Of a stretch of 22,481 nucleotides of DNA, positions 11,780 through 20,400 are shown one piece after another; the first letter of the stretch is position 1; the number at the start of each line of letters is the position of its first letter. The stretch covers positions 1 to 22,481 of the forward strand of contig JBLNEO010000135.1 of the NCBI GenBank assembly GCA_050262775.1. The letters run 5' to 3'. The notes beneath the pieces were generated by a model, which saw only the letters and a list, made by a program, of their open reading frames with translations, made no database searches and was not told the origin of the DNA. Origin of the DNA: DATHTC01 sp050262775 (GTDB taxonomy: Bacteria > Actinomycetota > Thermoleophilia > Gaiellales > Gaiellaceae). The translations under genes were made by a program, and so were the position numbers.

Positions 11780-14700
11780 TTATACCCGTTCGGCCGCGGG
11801 TTCAGTCCTGGCAGGCGCCGCGGCGGCCGGGAGCTCGAAGGTGAAGCTCGCCCCACGCCCCTCGCGCGAGGTCACCCAGATGCGCCCGCCCATCGCCGTG
11901 ACGAGGCCGCGCACGATGAAGAGCCCGAGGCCCGTCCCACCCTGCCCGGCGCGCGAGCCCGTGGCGTCGGCGCGGTAGAACTTCCGGAAGATCCGCTCCT
12001 GCTCGCCCTCCGCGATGCCGACCCCCTCGTCGGCGACGGAGACCTCGATGCGGTCGCCGCGCCGCCGTGCCGCAACGGTCACGGTGCCGCCGTCCGGCGA
12101 GTACTTGACGGCGTTGTCGAAGAGGTTCGCCAGCACCTGCCGCAGCTTCTCGGCGTCCGCCTCGGCGGCGAGGGGCTCGTCGGGAACCTCGACCACGAAC
12201 CGGTGCCCGTCCGCGACAGCGAGGTGCTCGTGGTCGGCGACCGCCTGCGTGACGGCGGCGCCGACGTCGGTCGGCGCGAGGCTGATCTGGAGGTCGCCCG
12301 CGTCGAGCCGGGCGACGTTGAGGAGTGCGTCGACGATCGCCGTCAGGCGTTCCGACTCGGACGCGATGTAGCCGAGAAACGTCCTGCGCTCCTCGTCGCC
12401 GAAGTTGATGTCGCGCCGGAGGAGCGTCTCCGCGAAGCCGTAGATCGAGGTGAGCGGGCGGCGGAGCTCCTGTGAGACCGTGGTCACGAACTCCGTCTTC
12501 ATCTGCTCGACGAGCCGGTCGGCAGAGATGTCACGGAAGGCGTAGATCCGCCCGGCCACCGCGCCGGCGGGATCGCGCATGACCGCCTCGGTCAGCGAGA
12601 GCCAGACCTCGTCGCCGCCGCGGACGATCGACACGAGGCGGTCGCGCGGCATCGTCTCGCCGTCGCCCTCGAGCCGCCGTCCGAGCACCTGTTGCGGCGT
12701 GCGCCCGAGCGCCTCTGCCGCCGGAACGTCCGTGATCTCCTCGGCCGCGCGATTCCACAGCACGACCTCCCCTTCGCGGTCGACCGCGACGATCCCGTCG
12801 GCGATGTTCGCGAGGATCGCGAAGCTGCGCTCCTTCTCGATCGCGACCCGCTGGTAGAGCTCCGCGTTCTGCAGGGACGTCGACGCGCCGCCGGCAAGCG
12901 CCGTGAGCGCCTCCACCTCCGCGCGCCGCCACACCTTCGGCTCGCGCCCGTAGAGCGAGAGGACACCGTGGATGCCGCCCTCGGGAGCGACGAGCGGGAC
13001 GGCGGCGTACGCGCGCATGCCGCTGCGCAGGACGGGATCGGCCGCCCGGAGCCGCTCGTCCGACCCGGCGTCCTCGAGCGCGAGTGCCTGACGCGACTGC
13101 GCCACCTCGCCGGCGAGGCGGCCCGTGAGTCCCGACCGGTCGCCGAGGAGGCGGTCGGCGTCGGCGACGCCGTGGAGCGCGGAGACGACGAGCTCGTCGC
13201 CCTCGACGAGCCGGATCGCCGCCGCGTCGACGCCGACGAGCGGCGGCGCCTGGCGGACGATCTCGTCGAGGACGGCGGCCGGGTCGAGCTCCGTGGCCAG
13301 CACGGAGGCGGTGCGGGCGAGCTGCTGCGCGAGCGAACGGGCGCTGCGCTCCTCCTCGAACAGCTGGCTCCGCTCGAGCGACCCGCGGGCCGCGCCCGCG
13401 AGGTGCTGCGCGAGCTCGAGGTCGTCGTCGAGGAGCTGACGCTCCCCCTCGAAGAAGACGAGGACGAGCGCGACGCCGCCGTCGCCGTGCCGTACCGGGA
13501 TCGCGAGCAGGGCCGACGCGCCGGCCTGCGCCGCCGCCTCCCGGAACGCGGGCGTGAACCGGTCGTCGCGGGCCAGCACAGGCGCAGAGATCACGCGGCC
13601 GCTGCTGGTCGCGTCGGCCAGCGCGCCGTCCTCCGCCGGCAGCCCGCCCCGAAGCGTGCGTGCGATCGGCGGGGGTAGCTCGCTGCCGCCGACGAGCACG
13701 AATCTGTCGCGGGCGGGCGCGACCACGGCGGTGAACGCGCCGCCCAGCGCCTCGCCGGCCGCGGTGGCCACGGCGTCGAGCGTCTCCTCGAGCGAGAGCG
13801 GCTCCGAGAGGACGAGGGCGATCCGCGAGAAGCCGCGCTGGACCCGCGCCTGGCGCGACCGCTCCTCGAACACCTCCGCGTTGCGCAGCGCGAGCGACGC
13901 GAGGTGCGCGAAGGCCTCGAGGAGCGCGAGGTCCTCCTCGTCGAACGTGCCCCCGGCGCGCGCGCAGACCCCGAGCACGCCCCGCACGCGCCCGCCGTCC
14001 ACGATCGGCGCGTCCATCGCCTCGTCGAACTCGCGGTAGCTCGCGCTCGGCTCCGGCACCTCCGTCTCCGCGAACCGCCGGCGAAGGATCGGCCTCCGTG
14101 ACGCGATCGCCTCCCCGAGCGTCCCCTCGGGCGCGATTCGCCGTCCCACCTCCGAGGACGGCAACCCGGCGACGGCGCGGCAGCGGAGCGTCCGCTCGTC
14201 GTGGTCGTAGATCCAGCAGTCGGCCGCGTCGGCGCCCACGATCCGCACGGCCTCGTCGACGAGCCGCCGCAGCACCGAGTCGAACTCGAGGTCGGCGGTC
14301 AGCACCTCGGCCGCGCGCAGGAGCGCCGCCTGGCGCTCGAGTCGCGTGCGGTTCTCCTCGAGCAGGCGGCCGGTGTGGAGCGCGAGCCCGATCTCGTGCG
14401 CCACCGCCTCGGCGAGCGCAACGTCGTCGGCGCTCCACCGGCGCCGCTCCGTGCGATGCGCGGTGAAGACGCCGACCACCCGGTCGAGGACGATGATCGG
14501 CGTCGCGAGGACCGACCGCGTACCCAGGCGAGCGACGTGCTCCCGTCCCTCGACGGCGCGCTCCGCGTCGAGGTCGTCGATCGCCACCGTCCGTCGTTCG
14601 GCCGCGGCGAGGTCGGAGACGGCGAGCTGCGGCGCCGACGTCGCCGGCGGGAGGTCTTCCCGCCGCCATTCGTGCAGCACGTCGGCGGACCCGTCCGCAC

Positions 14701-15700
14701 GCGTCAGCCGCACGAACGCCCGGTCGGCGCGCAGCCCCTCGGCGGCGTCGCGGGTCGCGCCGTCGAGAAGCGGCTCGAGGTCGAGCTCCGAGCGCAGGCG
14801 CTTCGAGATCCGCCCCACGAGCCGTTCGCGCTCGAGCGCCTCGGCGAGAGCCTCCGACGACCGCAGCCGTTCGACGGCGACGGCGGCCTCGGCGGCCAGC
14901 TCCTGGGCGACGCCGATCTCCTCCGGCGTGAAGACGTGCGGCGACGTGGTCGCGAGGGCGAGGACGCCGACGACCGTTGCGTCGAGGACGAGCGGCGCGA
15001 AGAGCGCGCTCCGGACGTCGACCCGCTGCGCGAGGCGGCGGCTCGTCGCCGGCGAGGAGGCGACGTCGAACACCGTCACCGGCGCGGCCTCGAAGACGGC
15101 GCTCGCGATCCCCGAGGGCTCGAGGTCGAGGTCGAGCTCGACGTCGTCCCAGGGGACCTCGCCGCCGTCGTACCGTGCGGCCACTCCGCGCCCGCGGCGC
15201 CCCTCGATCAGCGTGAGCGACGCGAAGTCGACGGCGAGCACCTCGCACGCCGACGTCGTCAGCGTCCGGCCGAGCGCCTCGAGCGTGCCCGCCTGCGGCA
15301 GCTCGAGCGTGAACCGGTTGATCGTCTCGCGGCGGCGTGTCGTGCGTGTCCGCTCGGCTTCCGCCTCGAGCGCACGGTGCGGGCCGGTGACGAGCAGCTC
15401 CCGCCGTCCGAAGTGCGCGAAGTAGACGAGCGGCGGGATCGCGCCGACGAGGATGCCTGCGAACGCGAGCCAGCCGCTGCCGCCGACCGGCTCGCGGTCG
15501 GAGAGCACGGCGAGCCCGACCAGCACGGCCGCGACCCCGAGCGACGGGAACACGAGCGCGAGCGCGAGGTCGAGCGATCGGATGCGCCGCCGCTCCCGCC
15601 AGACGCTCGGCGCGAGCGTCGCCGCGGCCACGAGGTAGAGGCCGCCAACCGCGAGCAGCGGCACGGCGTTGAGGTACACCGCCTCGTTCTCGCTCGTCAC
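11780..15700 (-). CDS. large multi-GAF/PAS sensor histidine kinase with Gln replacing the H-box His
   Basis: A 1306-residue signalling protein. About three N-terminal membrane helices (residues 10-100) are followed by five GAF-like repeats (roughly 125-285, 300-450, 460-610, 620-780, 790-945), each linked by a helical segment. A PAS domain (about 955-1060, ILANIADGIVAVDREG), a HisKA dimerisation helix and a complete HATPase domain follow. The HATPase motifs are intact: LFDNAVKYSPDGG (N box), DEGVGIAEGE (G1), IFRKFYRA (F box) and GGTGLGLFIV (G2). The H-box reads VSQELRRPLTSI where VSHELRTPLTSI is usual, so the phospho-accepting His is Gln1077 (codon CAG at 12470-12472). The GTG at 15700 has a GGGGGTGGC ribosome-binding site. 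It is followed by the receiver gene. Ligands of the GAF domains are unknown. Confidence 0.92.
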   Translation of the reverse strand: MTSENEAVYLNAVPLLAVGGLYLVAAATLAPSVWRERRRIRSLDLALALVFPSLGVAAVLVGLAVLSDREPVGGSGWLAFAGILVGAIPPLVYFAHFGRRELLVTGPHRALEAEAERTRTTRRRETINRFTLELPQAGTLEALGRTLTTSACEVLAVDFASLTLIEGRRGRGVAARYDGGEVPWDDVELDLDLEPSGIASAVFEAAPVTVFDVASSPATSRRLAQRVDVRSALFAPLVLDATVVGVLALATTSPHVFTPEEIGVAQELAAEAAVAVERLRSSEALAEALERERLVGRISKRLRSELDLEPLLDGATRDAAEGLRADRAFVRLTRADGSADVLHEWRREDLPPATSAPQLAVSDLAAAERRTVAIDDLDAERAVEGREHVARLGTRSVLATPIIVLDRVVGVFTAHRTERRRWSADDVALAEAVAHEIGLALHTGRLLEENRTRLERQAALLRAAEVLTADLEFDSVLRRLVDEAVRIVGADAADCWIYDHDERTLRCRAVAGLPSSEVGRRIAPEGTLGEAIASRRPILRRRFAETEVPEPSASYREFDEAMDAPIVDGGRVRGVLGVCARAGGTFDEEDLALLEAFAHLASLALRNAEVFEERSRQARVQRGFSRIALVLSEPLSLEETLDAVATAAGEALGGAFTAVVAPARDRFVLVGGSELPPPIARTLRGGLPAEDGALADATSSGRVISAPVLARDDRFTPAFREAAAQAGASALLAIPVRHGDGGVALVLVFFEGERQLLDDDLELAQHLAGAARGSLERSQLFEEERSARSLAQQLARTASVLATELDPAAVLDEIVRQAPPLVGVDAAAIRLVEGDELVVSALHGVADADRLLGDRSGLTGRLAGEVAQSRQALALEDAGSDERLRAADPVLRSGMRAYAAVPLVAPEGGIHGVLSLYGREPKVWRRAEVEALTALAGGASTSLQNAELYQRVAIEKERSFAILANIADGIVAVDREGEVVLWNRAAEEITDVPAAEALGRTPQQVLGRRLEGDGETMPRDRLVSIVRGGDEVWLSLTEAVMRDPAGAVAGRIYAFRDISADRLVEQMKTEFVTTVSQELRRPLTSIYGFAETLLRRDINFGDEERRTFLGYIASESERLTAIVDALLNVARLDAGDLQISLAPTDVGAAVTQAVADHEHLAVADGHRFVVEVPDEPLAAEADAEKLRQVLANLFDNAVKYSPDGGTVTVAARRRGDRIEVSVADEGVGIAEGEQERIFRKFYRADATGSRAGQGGTGLGLFIVRGLVTAMGGRIWVTSREGRGASFTFELPAAAAPARTEPAAERV

Positions 15701-15747
15701 GCCACCCCCGTTCCCGTTCGTCGCCGCAGCATGCTTTCCCGGTTCAA

Positions 15748-15765
15748 AAGATAGGCCTCTCGGCC
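15748..15765 (-). promoter_or_regulatory. kinase promoter region: TATCTT box with adjoining GGCC-GAGA-GGCC dyad
   Basis: On the minus strand TATCTT (15748-15753) would start transcription about 41 bases upstream of the kinase GTG. It directly abuts a 4-bp dyad with a GAGA spacer (15754-15765), which lies where the promoter spacer would be and could be an operator. No good -35 is visible at 17-18 bases. Confidence 0.35.
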
Positions 15766-15767
15766 CA

Positions 15768-15796
15768 TTGTCCGCTGTTCGGCCGGGTTGTACCGT
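15768..15796 (+). promoter_or_regulatory. putative rightward promoter TTGTCC-17-TACCGT
   Basis: TTGTCC (15768-15773) and TACCGT (15791-15796) are separated by exactly 17 bases. This is the only spot noted in the window with both a recognisable -35 and -10. Transcription would start near 15803, in front of the candidate small RNA. Confidence 0.4.
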
Positions 15797-15802
15797 CACC
15801 GC

Positions 15803-15916
15803 ACTGGGCGATGCGAACCGCGGCTGCGCGTACCTGGCCTTGCACGCCGCGGTGAGCACTGGAAAGAGCGTCGGACCGCACCGACCCCCCCGAGCGGTCC
15901 GGCGCTCTTTCTGTCT
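15803..15916 (+). ncRNA. candidate small RNA ending in a strong terminator
   Basis: From the putative start near 15803 the transcript would hold one perfect 7-bp stem, ACCGCGG (15817-15823) with CCGCGGT (15847-15853). It would end in the 16-bp hairpin at 15863-15910 followed by CTGTCT. GCACTGG occurs just before and after the internal stem region (15801-15807 and 15856-15862). An alternative 7-bp pairing, TCACCGC (15796-15802) with GCGGTGA (15849-15855), competes for the same bases but its left arm would not be transcribed from 15803. No known RNA family is recognised, and no open frame here looks coding. Confidence 0.3.
15863..15910. terminator. 16-bp hairpin, possibly bidirectional terminator
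   Basis: AAAGAGCGTCGGACCG (15863-15878) pairs with CGGTCCGGCGCTCTTT (15895-15910), with one wobble position and a 16-base loop containing seven consecutive C. The arms end in AAA and TTT, so both transcripts would finish the stem in a U-run, which is typical of a bidirectional intrinsic terminator. It separates the kinase promoter region from ispH, whose own -10 box lies downstream at 15956. Confidence 0.7.
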
Positions 15917-15955
15917 CTCCATGGGCGACCGGCCGGAGCGCCGCCGACGCGAGGC

Positions 15956-15961
15956 TACGAT
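15956..15961 (+). promoter_or_regulatory. TACGAT -10 box for leaderless ispH
   Basis: TACGAT ends eight bases before the ispH ATG at 15970. The stretch TACGATGGCCG is identical to that before the thioesterase gene at 102-112. Confidence 0.5.
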
Positions 15962-15969
15962 GGCCGGCG

Positions 15970-16935
15970 ATGGCGACGTCCGTCCAGCGCGTCCTGCTCG
16001 CCTCGCCGCGCGGCTACTGCGCCGGCGTGGAGCGCGCGGTCGAGAGCGTCGAGCTCGCGCTCGCGCACTACGGAGCCCCGATCTACGTCCGCAAGCAAAT
16101 CGTCCACAACGCGCACGTCGTCCGCGACCTCGAGGCGCGCGGCGCGATCTTCGTCGACGAGGAAAGCGAGGTGCCGGAGGGCGCGACCATCGTGTACTCC
16201 GCGCACGGCGTCGCACCGACGGTGCACGCGCGGTCGGCGGAGCTCCGCCACAACGTGATCGACGCGACGTGCCCGCTCGTGACGAAGGTGCACGTGCAGG
16301 CAAAGCGGTACGCCGCCGCCGGCTACACCCTCGTGCTGATCGGTCACGCGGGGCACGAGGAGGTCGTCGGGACGATGGGCGAGGCGCCCGAGGCGACGGT
16401 GCTCGTCGAGTCGGTCGACGACGTCGAGCGGCTCGCGTTCCGGCCCGGGACGAAGCTCGCGTACATCACGCAGACGACGCTCTCGGTCGACGAGACGCGC
16501 GAGATCATCGCCGCGTTGCGCGCCCGCTTCCCCGAGATCCACGCGCCGAAGAAGGAGGACATCTGCTACGCGACCTCCAACCGCCAGTGGGCGGTGAAGG
16601 AGATGCTCTCGGAGATCGACCTCCTGCTCGTGATCGGCTCGCGGAACTCGTCGAACTCGAACCGCCTCGTCGACGTCTCGCGCGCGCACGGCGTCGCGTC
16701 GCACCTGATCGACGACGAGACGGACATCGAACCCGCGTGGCTCGACGGCGTCACGACCGTCGGCGTCACCTCCGGCGCGTCTGCGCCCGAGAAGCTCGTG
16801 GCCCGCGTCTGCGACTGGTTCCGCGACCGCGGCGTCGAGCGGATCGAGCCGTACCAGATGGTCGACGAGGACGTCACGTTCCGCCTCCCCGTCGAGCTCC
16901 GGCGCGAGCTCGCGCTGGCCGAGTCGCAGGGGTGA
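15970..16935 (+). CDS. ispH: 4-hydroxy-3-methylbut-2-enyl diphosphate reductase (IspH/LytB)
   Basis: A 321-residue cytoplasmic iron-sulfur enzyme catalysing the last step of the MEP pathway, reduction of HMBPP to IPP and DMAPP. The three [4Fe-4S] ligands are Cys17 (SPRGYCAGVERAV), Cys101 (DATCPLVTKVH) and Cys199 (KKEDICYATSNRQ). Substrate-binding His46 (IVHNAHVV), His79 (YSAHGV) and His129 (GHAGHEEVVGT), the catalytic Glu131, Thr170 and the SSNSNRL and TSGASAPE motifs are all present. Length is typical. The ATG at 15970 is favoured by a TACGAT box eight bases upstream; another ATG at 15960 is out of frame. The stop overlaps the GTG of the following lipoprotein gene. No other MEP gene is in the window. 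Confidence 0.97.
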   Translation: MATSVQRVLLASPRGYCAGVERAVESVELALAHYGAPIYVRKQIVHNAHVVRDLEARGAIFVDEESEVPEGATIVYSAHGVAPTVHARSAELRHNVIDATCPLVTKVHVQAKRYAAAGYTLVLIGHAGHEEVVGTMGEAPEATVLVESVDDVERLAFRPGTKLAYITQTTLSVDETREIIAALRARFPEIHAPKKEDICYATSNRQWAVKEMLSEIDLLLVIGSRNSSNSNRLVDVSRAHGVASHLIDDETDIEPAWLDGVTTVGVTSGASAPEKLVARVCDWFRDRGVERIEPYQMVDEDVTFRLPVELRRELALAESQG

Positions 16936-17462
16936 GGGCACGCACCGCGCTCCTCGCGGCCGCGCTCGTGGTGGGCGGCTGCGGAAGCTCGAGCGACACC
17001 GTGACCGTCACGCGGACGGAGACCGAGACCGTGACGCGGACCGAGACGACGGCGGCAGACGCGACGGCGCTGCCGGACGCCGTCGAGGAGACGCGACGCG
17101 GGATCCTCGCGGCGGCGGAGGCGAAGGACTGGGACGCGCTCGAGCCCTACGTCACCGACCGGCTGAACTACACGTTCGGCGGCCCGGTCGAGGGCGGCGC
17201 GATCGCGTACTGGAAGCGGCTGGAGGCGAAGGGCGAGGATCCGCTCGGGACGCTCGCACGGATCCTCCAGCTCCCGTCCACCCTGACGCAGGGCACGTAC
17301 ATCTGGCCGTGGGCGTACTCCGTGCAGCAGTCGGAGCTGACGGCGTACGAGAAGCAGCTGCTCGGCGACCTCGCGGACGACTACGTCGACGGCTCGTACT
17401 ACGGGTGGCGCGCCGGCATCGCCCCGGACGGCACCTGGACGTTCTTCGTCGCCGGCGACTGA
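16932..17462 (+). CDS. small lipoprotein with Thr-rich linker
   Basis: A 176-residue putative lipoprotein. The N-terminus VRARTALLAAALVVGGCGSSSD is a signal with a lipobox-like VGGC, so Cys17 would be lipidated and the protein anchored outside the membrane. A Thr/Glu/Arg-rich linker follows, encoded by two 24-base imperfect tandem repeats (17007-17054). The C-terminal 120 residues form a globular domain (VEETRRGILAAAEAKDWDALEPYV) that resembles NTF2-like or stress-protein folds only in general appearance; I assign no family. The GTG overlaps the ispH stop within GTGA, indicating translational coupling. It ends directly against the convergent ileS stop. A functional link to isoprenoid synthesis is not implied. 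Confidence 0.8.
   Translation: MRARTALLAAALVVGGCGSSSDTVTVTRTETETVTRTETTAADATALPDAVEETRRGILAAAEAKDWDALEPYVTDRLNYTFGGPVEGGAIAYWKRLEAKGEDPLGTLARILQLPSTLTQGTYIWPWAYSVQQSELTAYEKQLLGDLADDYVDGSYYGWRAGIAPDGTWTFFVAGD
17007..17054 (+). repeat. two imperfect 24-base tandem repeats in the lipoprotein linker
   Basis: GTCACGCGGACGGAGACCGA plus four bases, followed by GTGACGCGGACCGAGACGAC plus four bases. They encode VTRTETET and VTRTETTA, an extended surface linker just after the lipidated cysteine. Confidence 0.6.
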
Positions 17463-20400
17463 CTAGACCTTCTCGATCACGGGCGCGTCGACGCCGTCGA
17501 CCCGGATCTCCACCGCGAGCACCTCCGCCTTGATCTGCTCCTCGTAGCCGAGCAGCTCGCGCGCCGACTCCGGCAGCGTCACGCGGATGCGGTCGGTGAG
17601 CTCGAGTCCCGCGTCCTTGCGCATCGAGTTCAGGAGGCGGACGAGGTCGAGCATGCGCCCCTCGCGCTCGAGCTCGCCGTCGAGCGCCGTCTCGAGCGCC
17701 ACCGTGACGCCGCCGTCCGAGGCCACCGACCAGCCCTCGCGCCCGCTGCGCTCCACGAGCACCTCGTCGGGGCCGAGCTCGTGGCCGAGGACGCCGAAGC
17801 GGCCGCCGCCGAGCTCCTCGAACCGCCCCTCCTGCAGCGCCCGGCGAACGGGACCGAGCTCCTTCCCGAGCTTCGGGCCGAGCACGGGCAGGTTCGGCTT
17901 CACCCGCAGCTCCGCGTCGACGTGGCCGAACTCGAGCTCCTTCACGCGCAGCTCGTCCCGCACGACGTCGGCGTGGCGCTCGGCCAGCGGCGCCCCCTCG
18001 ACCACGAGGCGCCGTACCGGCTGCCGCAGCTTCAGCCCGGACGCGTCGCGAGCGCGCCGTCCCAGCTCGGCGACGAGCCGGGCCTGCGCCATCTCCGCGA
18101 GCAGCTCCTCGTCGGGCTCGCCCGCCTCCGGCCACCCCGCCAGGTGCACCGAGTCGGGCGCTCCCTCGCATGGACCTGCGACGAGGTTCCGCCACAGGTG
18201 GTCGGTCAGGAACGGCATGAGCGGCGCGACCACGCGCAGCGACTGGACGAGGCCGTACCAGAGCGTCCGGAACGCCGCCTCGTCGAACGAGTAGAACCGC
18301 CGCCGCGACCGACGGATGTACCAGTTCGAGAGGTCGTCGAGGAACGCCTCGAACGCCTGCACCACACGGAAGGTCAGCTGCTCGTCGAACGCCTCGCGGG
18401 CGTCTCGCACGAGGCGCTCCGTGCGCACCACGAGCCAGCGGTCGAGCGGCTGGAGCGCGCCGCGGGGCCCTCCGGCCAGGTCGGCGTACGTCGGCGTGAA
18501 GCCCTCGATGTTCCCGTAGTCGACGAGGAACTTCGTCGAGTGCCAGAGCGTCAGGAGCTTGCGCTTGATCTCGTGCGCCGGGCCGAAGCCGAAGAGGAGG
18601 TTCCTGTCGGGCGGCTGCGCGCAGTACTGCCAGCGCATCACGTCGGCGCCCATCTGTGCGAACGCGTCCTCGGCCTCGATCATGTTCCCCCACGAGCCGT
18701 GCATCTCGCGGCCCGTCTCGTCGAGCATCTTCTCGTAGCCCAGCACCTGCTCGAACGGCGCCCGGCCCACGAGGACGACCGACATGAACAGCTGCGAGTA
18801 GAACCAGAGCCGGATCTGCTCGCGCATCTCCGAGACCCAGGTCGCCGGGAACCACGTCTCCCAGTAGGCGTGGTCGGGCAGCGGCGCGCGCGTCAGTCCC
18901 CGCGCGGCGCCCGTCCCGAAGCCCTCGTCGACCCACGCGGGGCTCTGCCAGCCGAGCGTCGAGAACGGGACGATCCCCGCGTCGAGCCAGACGTCGCCGA
19001 CCTCCGGGATCCGGCGCACCTCGGCGCCGCAGGCCTCGCAGGAGATCGGCACGTCGTCGATCCACGGCCGGCGCAGCTCCTGCAGTCCCTCGAGCCCGGC
19101 GAGCGCCCGCTGCTCGAGCTCGGCGCGCGACCCGATCACGTTCAGCTGCCCGCACGAGCACGGGTAGAACGGGAGCGGCAGGCCGTAGTAGCGGCGCCGT
19201 GAGATGTTCCAGTCGCCCATGTTCACGAGCCAGTCGTCCATCCGCTTGCCCATGTACTCCGGCGTCCACCGCACCGCGGCGTTCGCGTCGCGCATCGGCT
19301 GCCGCAGGTCGCGGACGGCGATGAACCAGTCGTCCGAGATGCGGAAGATCAGCGGCGTGTGGCAGCGCCAGCACTCGGGGTAGCGATGCTCGTAGAGGCC
19401 CGCCTCGACGAGGCGGCCGCGCTCCTCGAGGTAGCCGATGATCTGCTCGGCGGCCTCGACGGTCGAGACGCCGTGGAGCCAGCCGTAGTCGTCGTAGAAG
19501 CGGCCCGACTCGTCGACCGGCGTGAGCACCGGCAGGTCGTGCTCGCGCGCGAGCTCGAAGTCCTCCGAGCCGCAACCGGGCGCGATGTGGACGATCCCCG
19601 TCCCCTCCTCGAGCGAGACGTCCGCCCACGGGATCACCCGGTGGTCGACGGCCGCGCCCGGCGCGAGGTCGTCGAACGGGCCCTCGTAGCGCCAGCCGAG
19701 GAGCTCGGAGCCCTTCGCCACCTCGTCGTACGACTCGTCCGGGTAGCGCGGCGCCGCCACCCATTCGCCGTTCAGGCGCCGGCCGTAGTCGGCCTCGGGG
19801 TTCACCGCCGCGGCGACGTTCGCGGGGAGCGTCCACGGCGTCGTCGTCCAGATCACGAGCGACTCCCCGGGACGGTCGAGGAGCGGGAAGCGCACGTAGA
19901 GCGACGGGTCGGCGCGGTCGACGTAGTTGCCGTGCAGCTCGTGCGCCGAGATCGACGTGCCGCAGCGCGGGCACCACTCCGTCGAGCGGTGCCCGAGGTA
20001 GAGCCACCCGCGCTCGTGCACGAGCTTCAGGAACCGCCAGATGTACTCGATGTTCGTGTCGCTGAAGGTGAAGTAGTCGTTGCCCCAGTCCATCCACATC
20101 CCGAGCCGCTTCGACCCGCGCGTCAGCTCGTCCGCCGACCAGACGACGACCTCGCGGCACTTCGCGGCGAAGCGGTCGAGCCCGTACTCCTCGATCTCGC
20201 GCTTCGAGTTCAGCCCCAGCTCGCGCTCGACGCCGACCTCGATCCAGAGCCCCTGGCAGTCGAACCCGTTCTGGTAGCGCTGGTCGAAGCCGCGCAGCGC
20301 GTGGTAGCGCTGGAACACGTCCTTCAGCGTCCGACCCCACGCGGTGTGCACCGCGAGCTTCTTGTTCGCCGTGACGGGCCCGTCGACGAAGCTCCACGGC

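Noticed and set aside
15801..15862. Fluoride riboswitch-like GGGCGATG
   Set aside because: Only the first eight bases match; the pairing segments and the TGATG element of that family are missing, and ispH appears to start transcription downstream.
15803..15916. 6C RNA, 6S RNA, SRP RNA or tmRNA
   Set aside because: Only one C-rich loop is present, the length is too short for 6S or tmRNA, and the GGAA/AGCA core of SRP RNA is absent.
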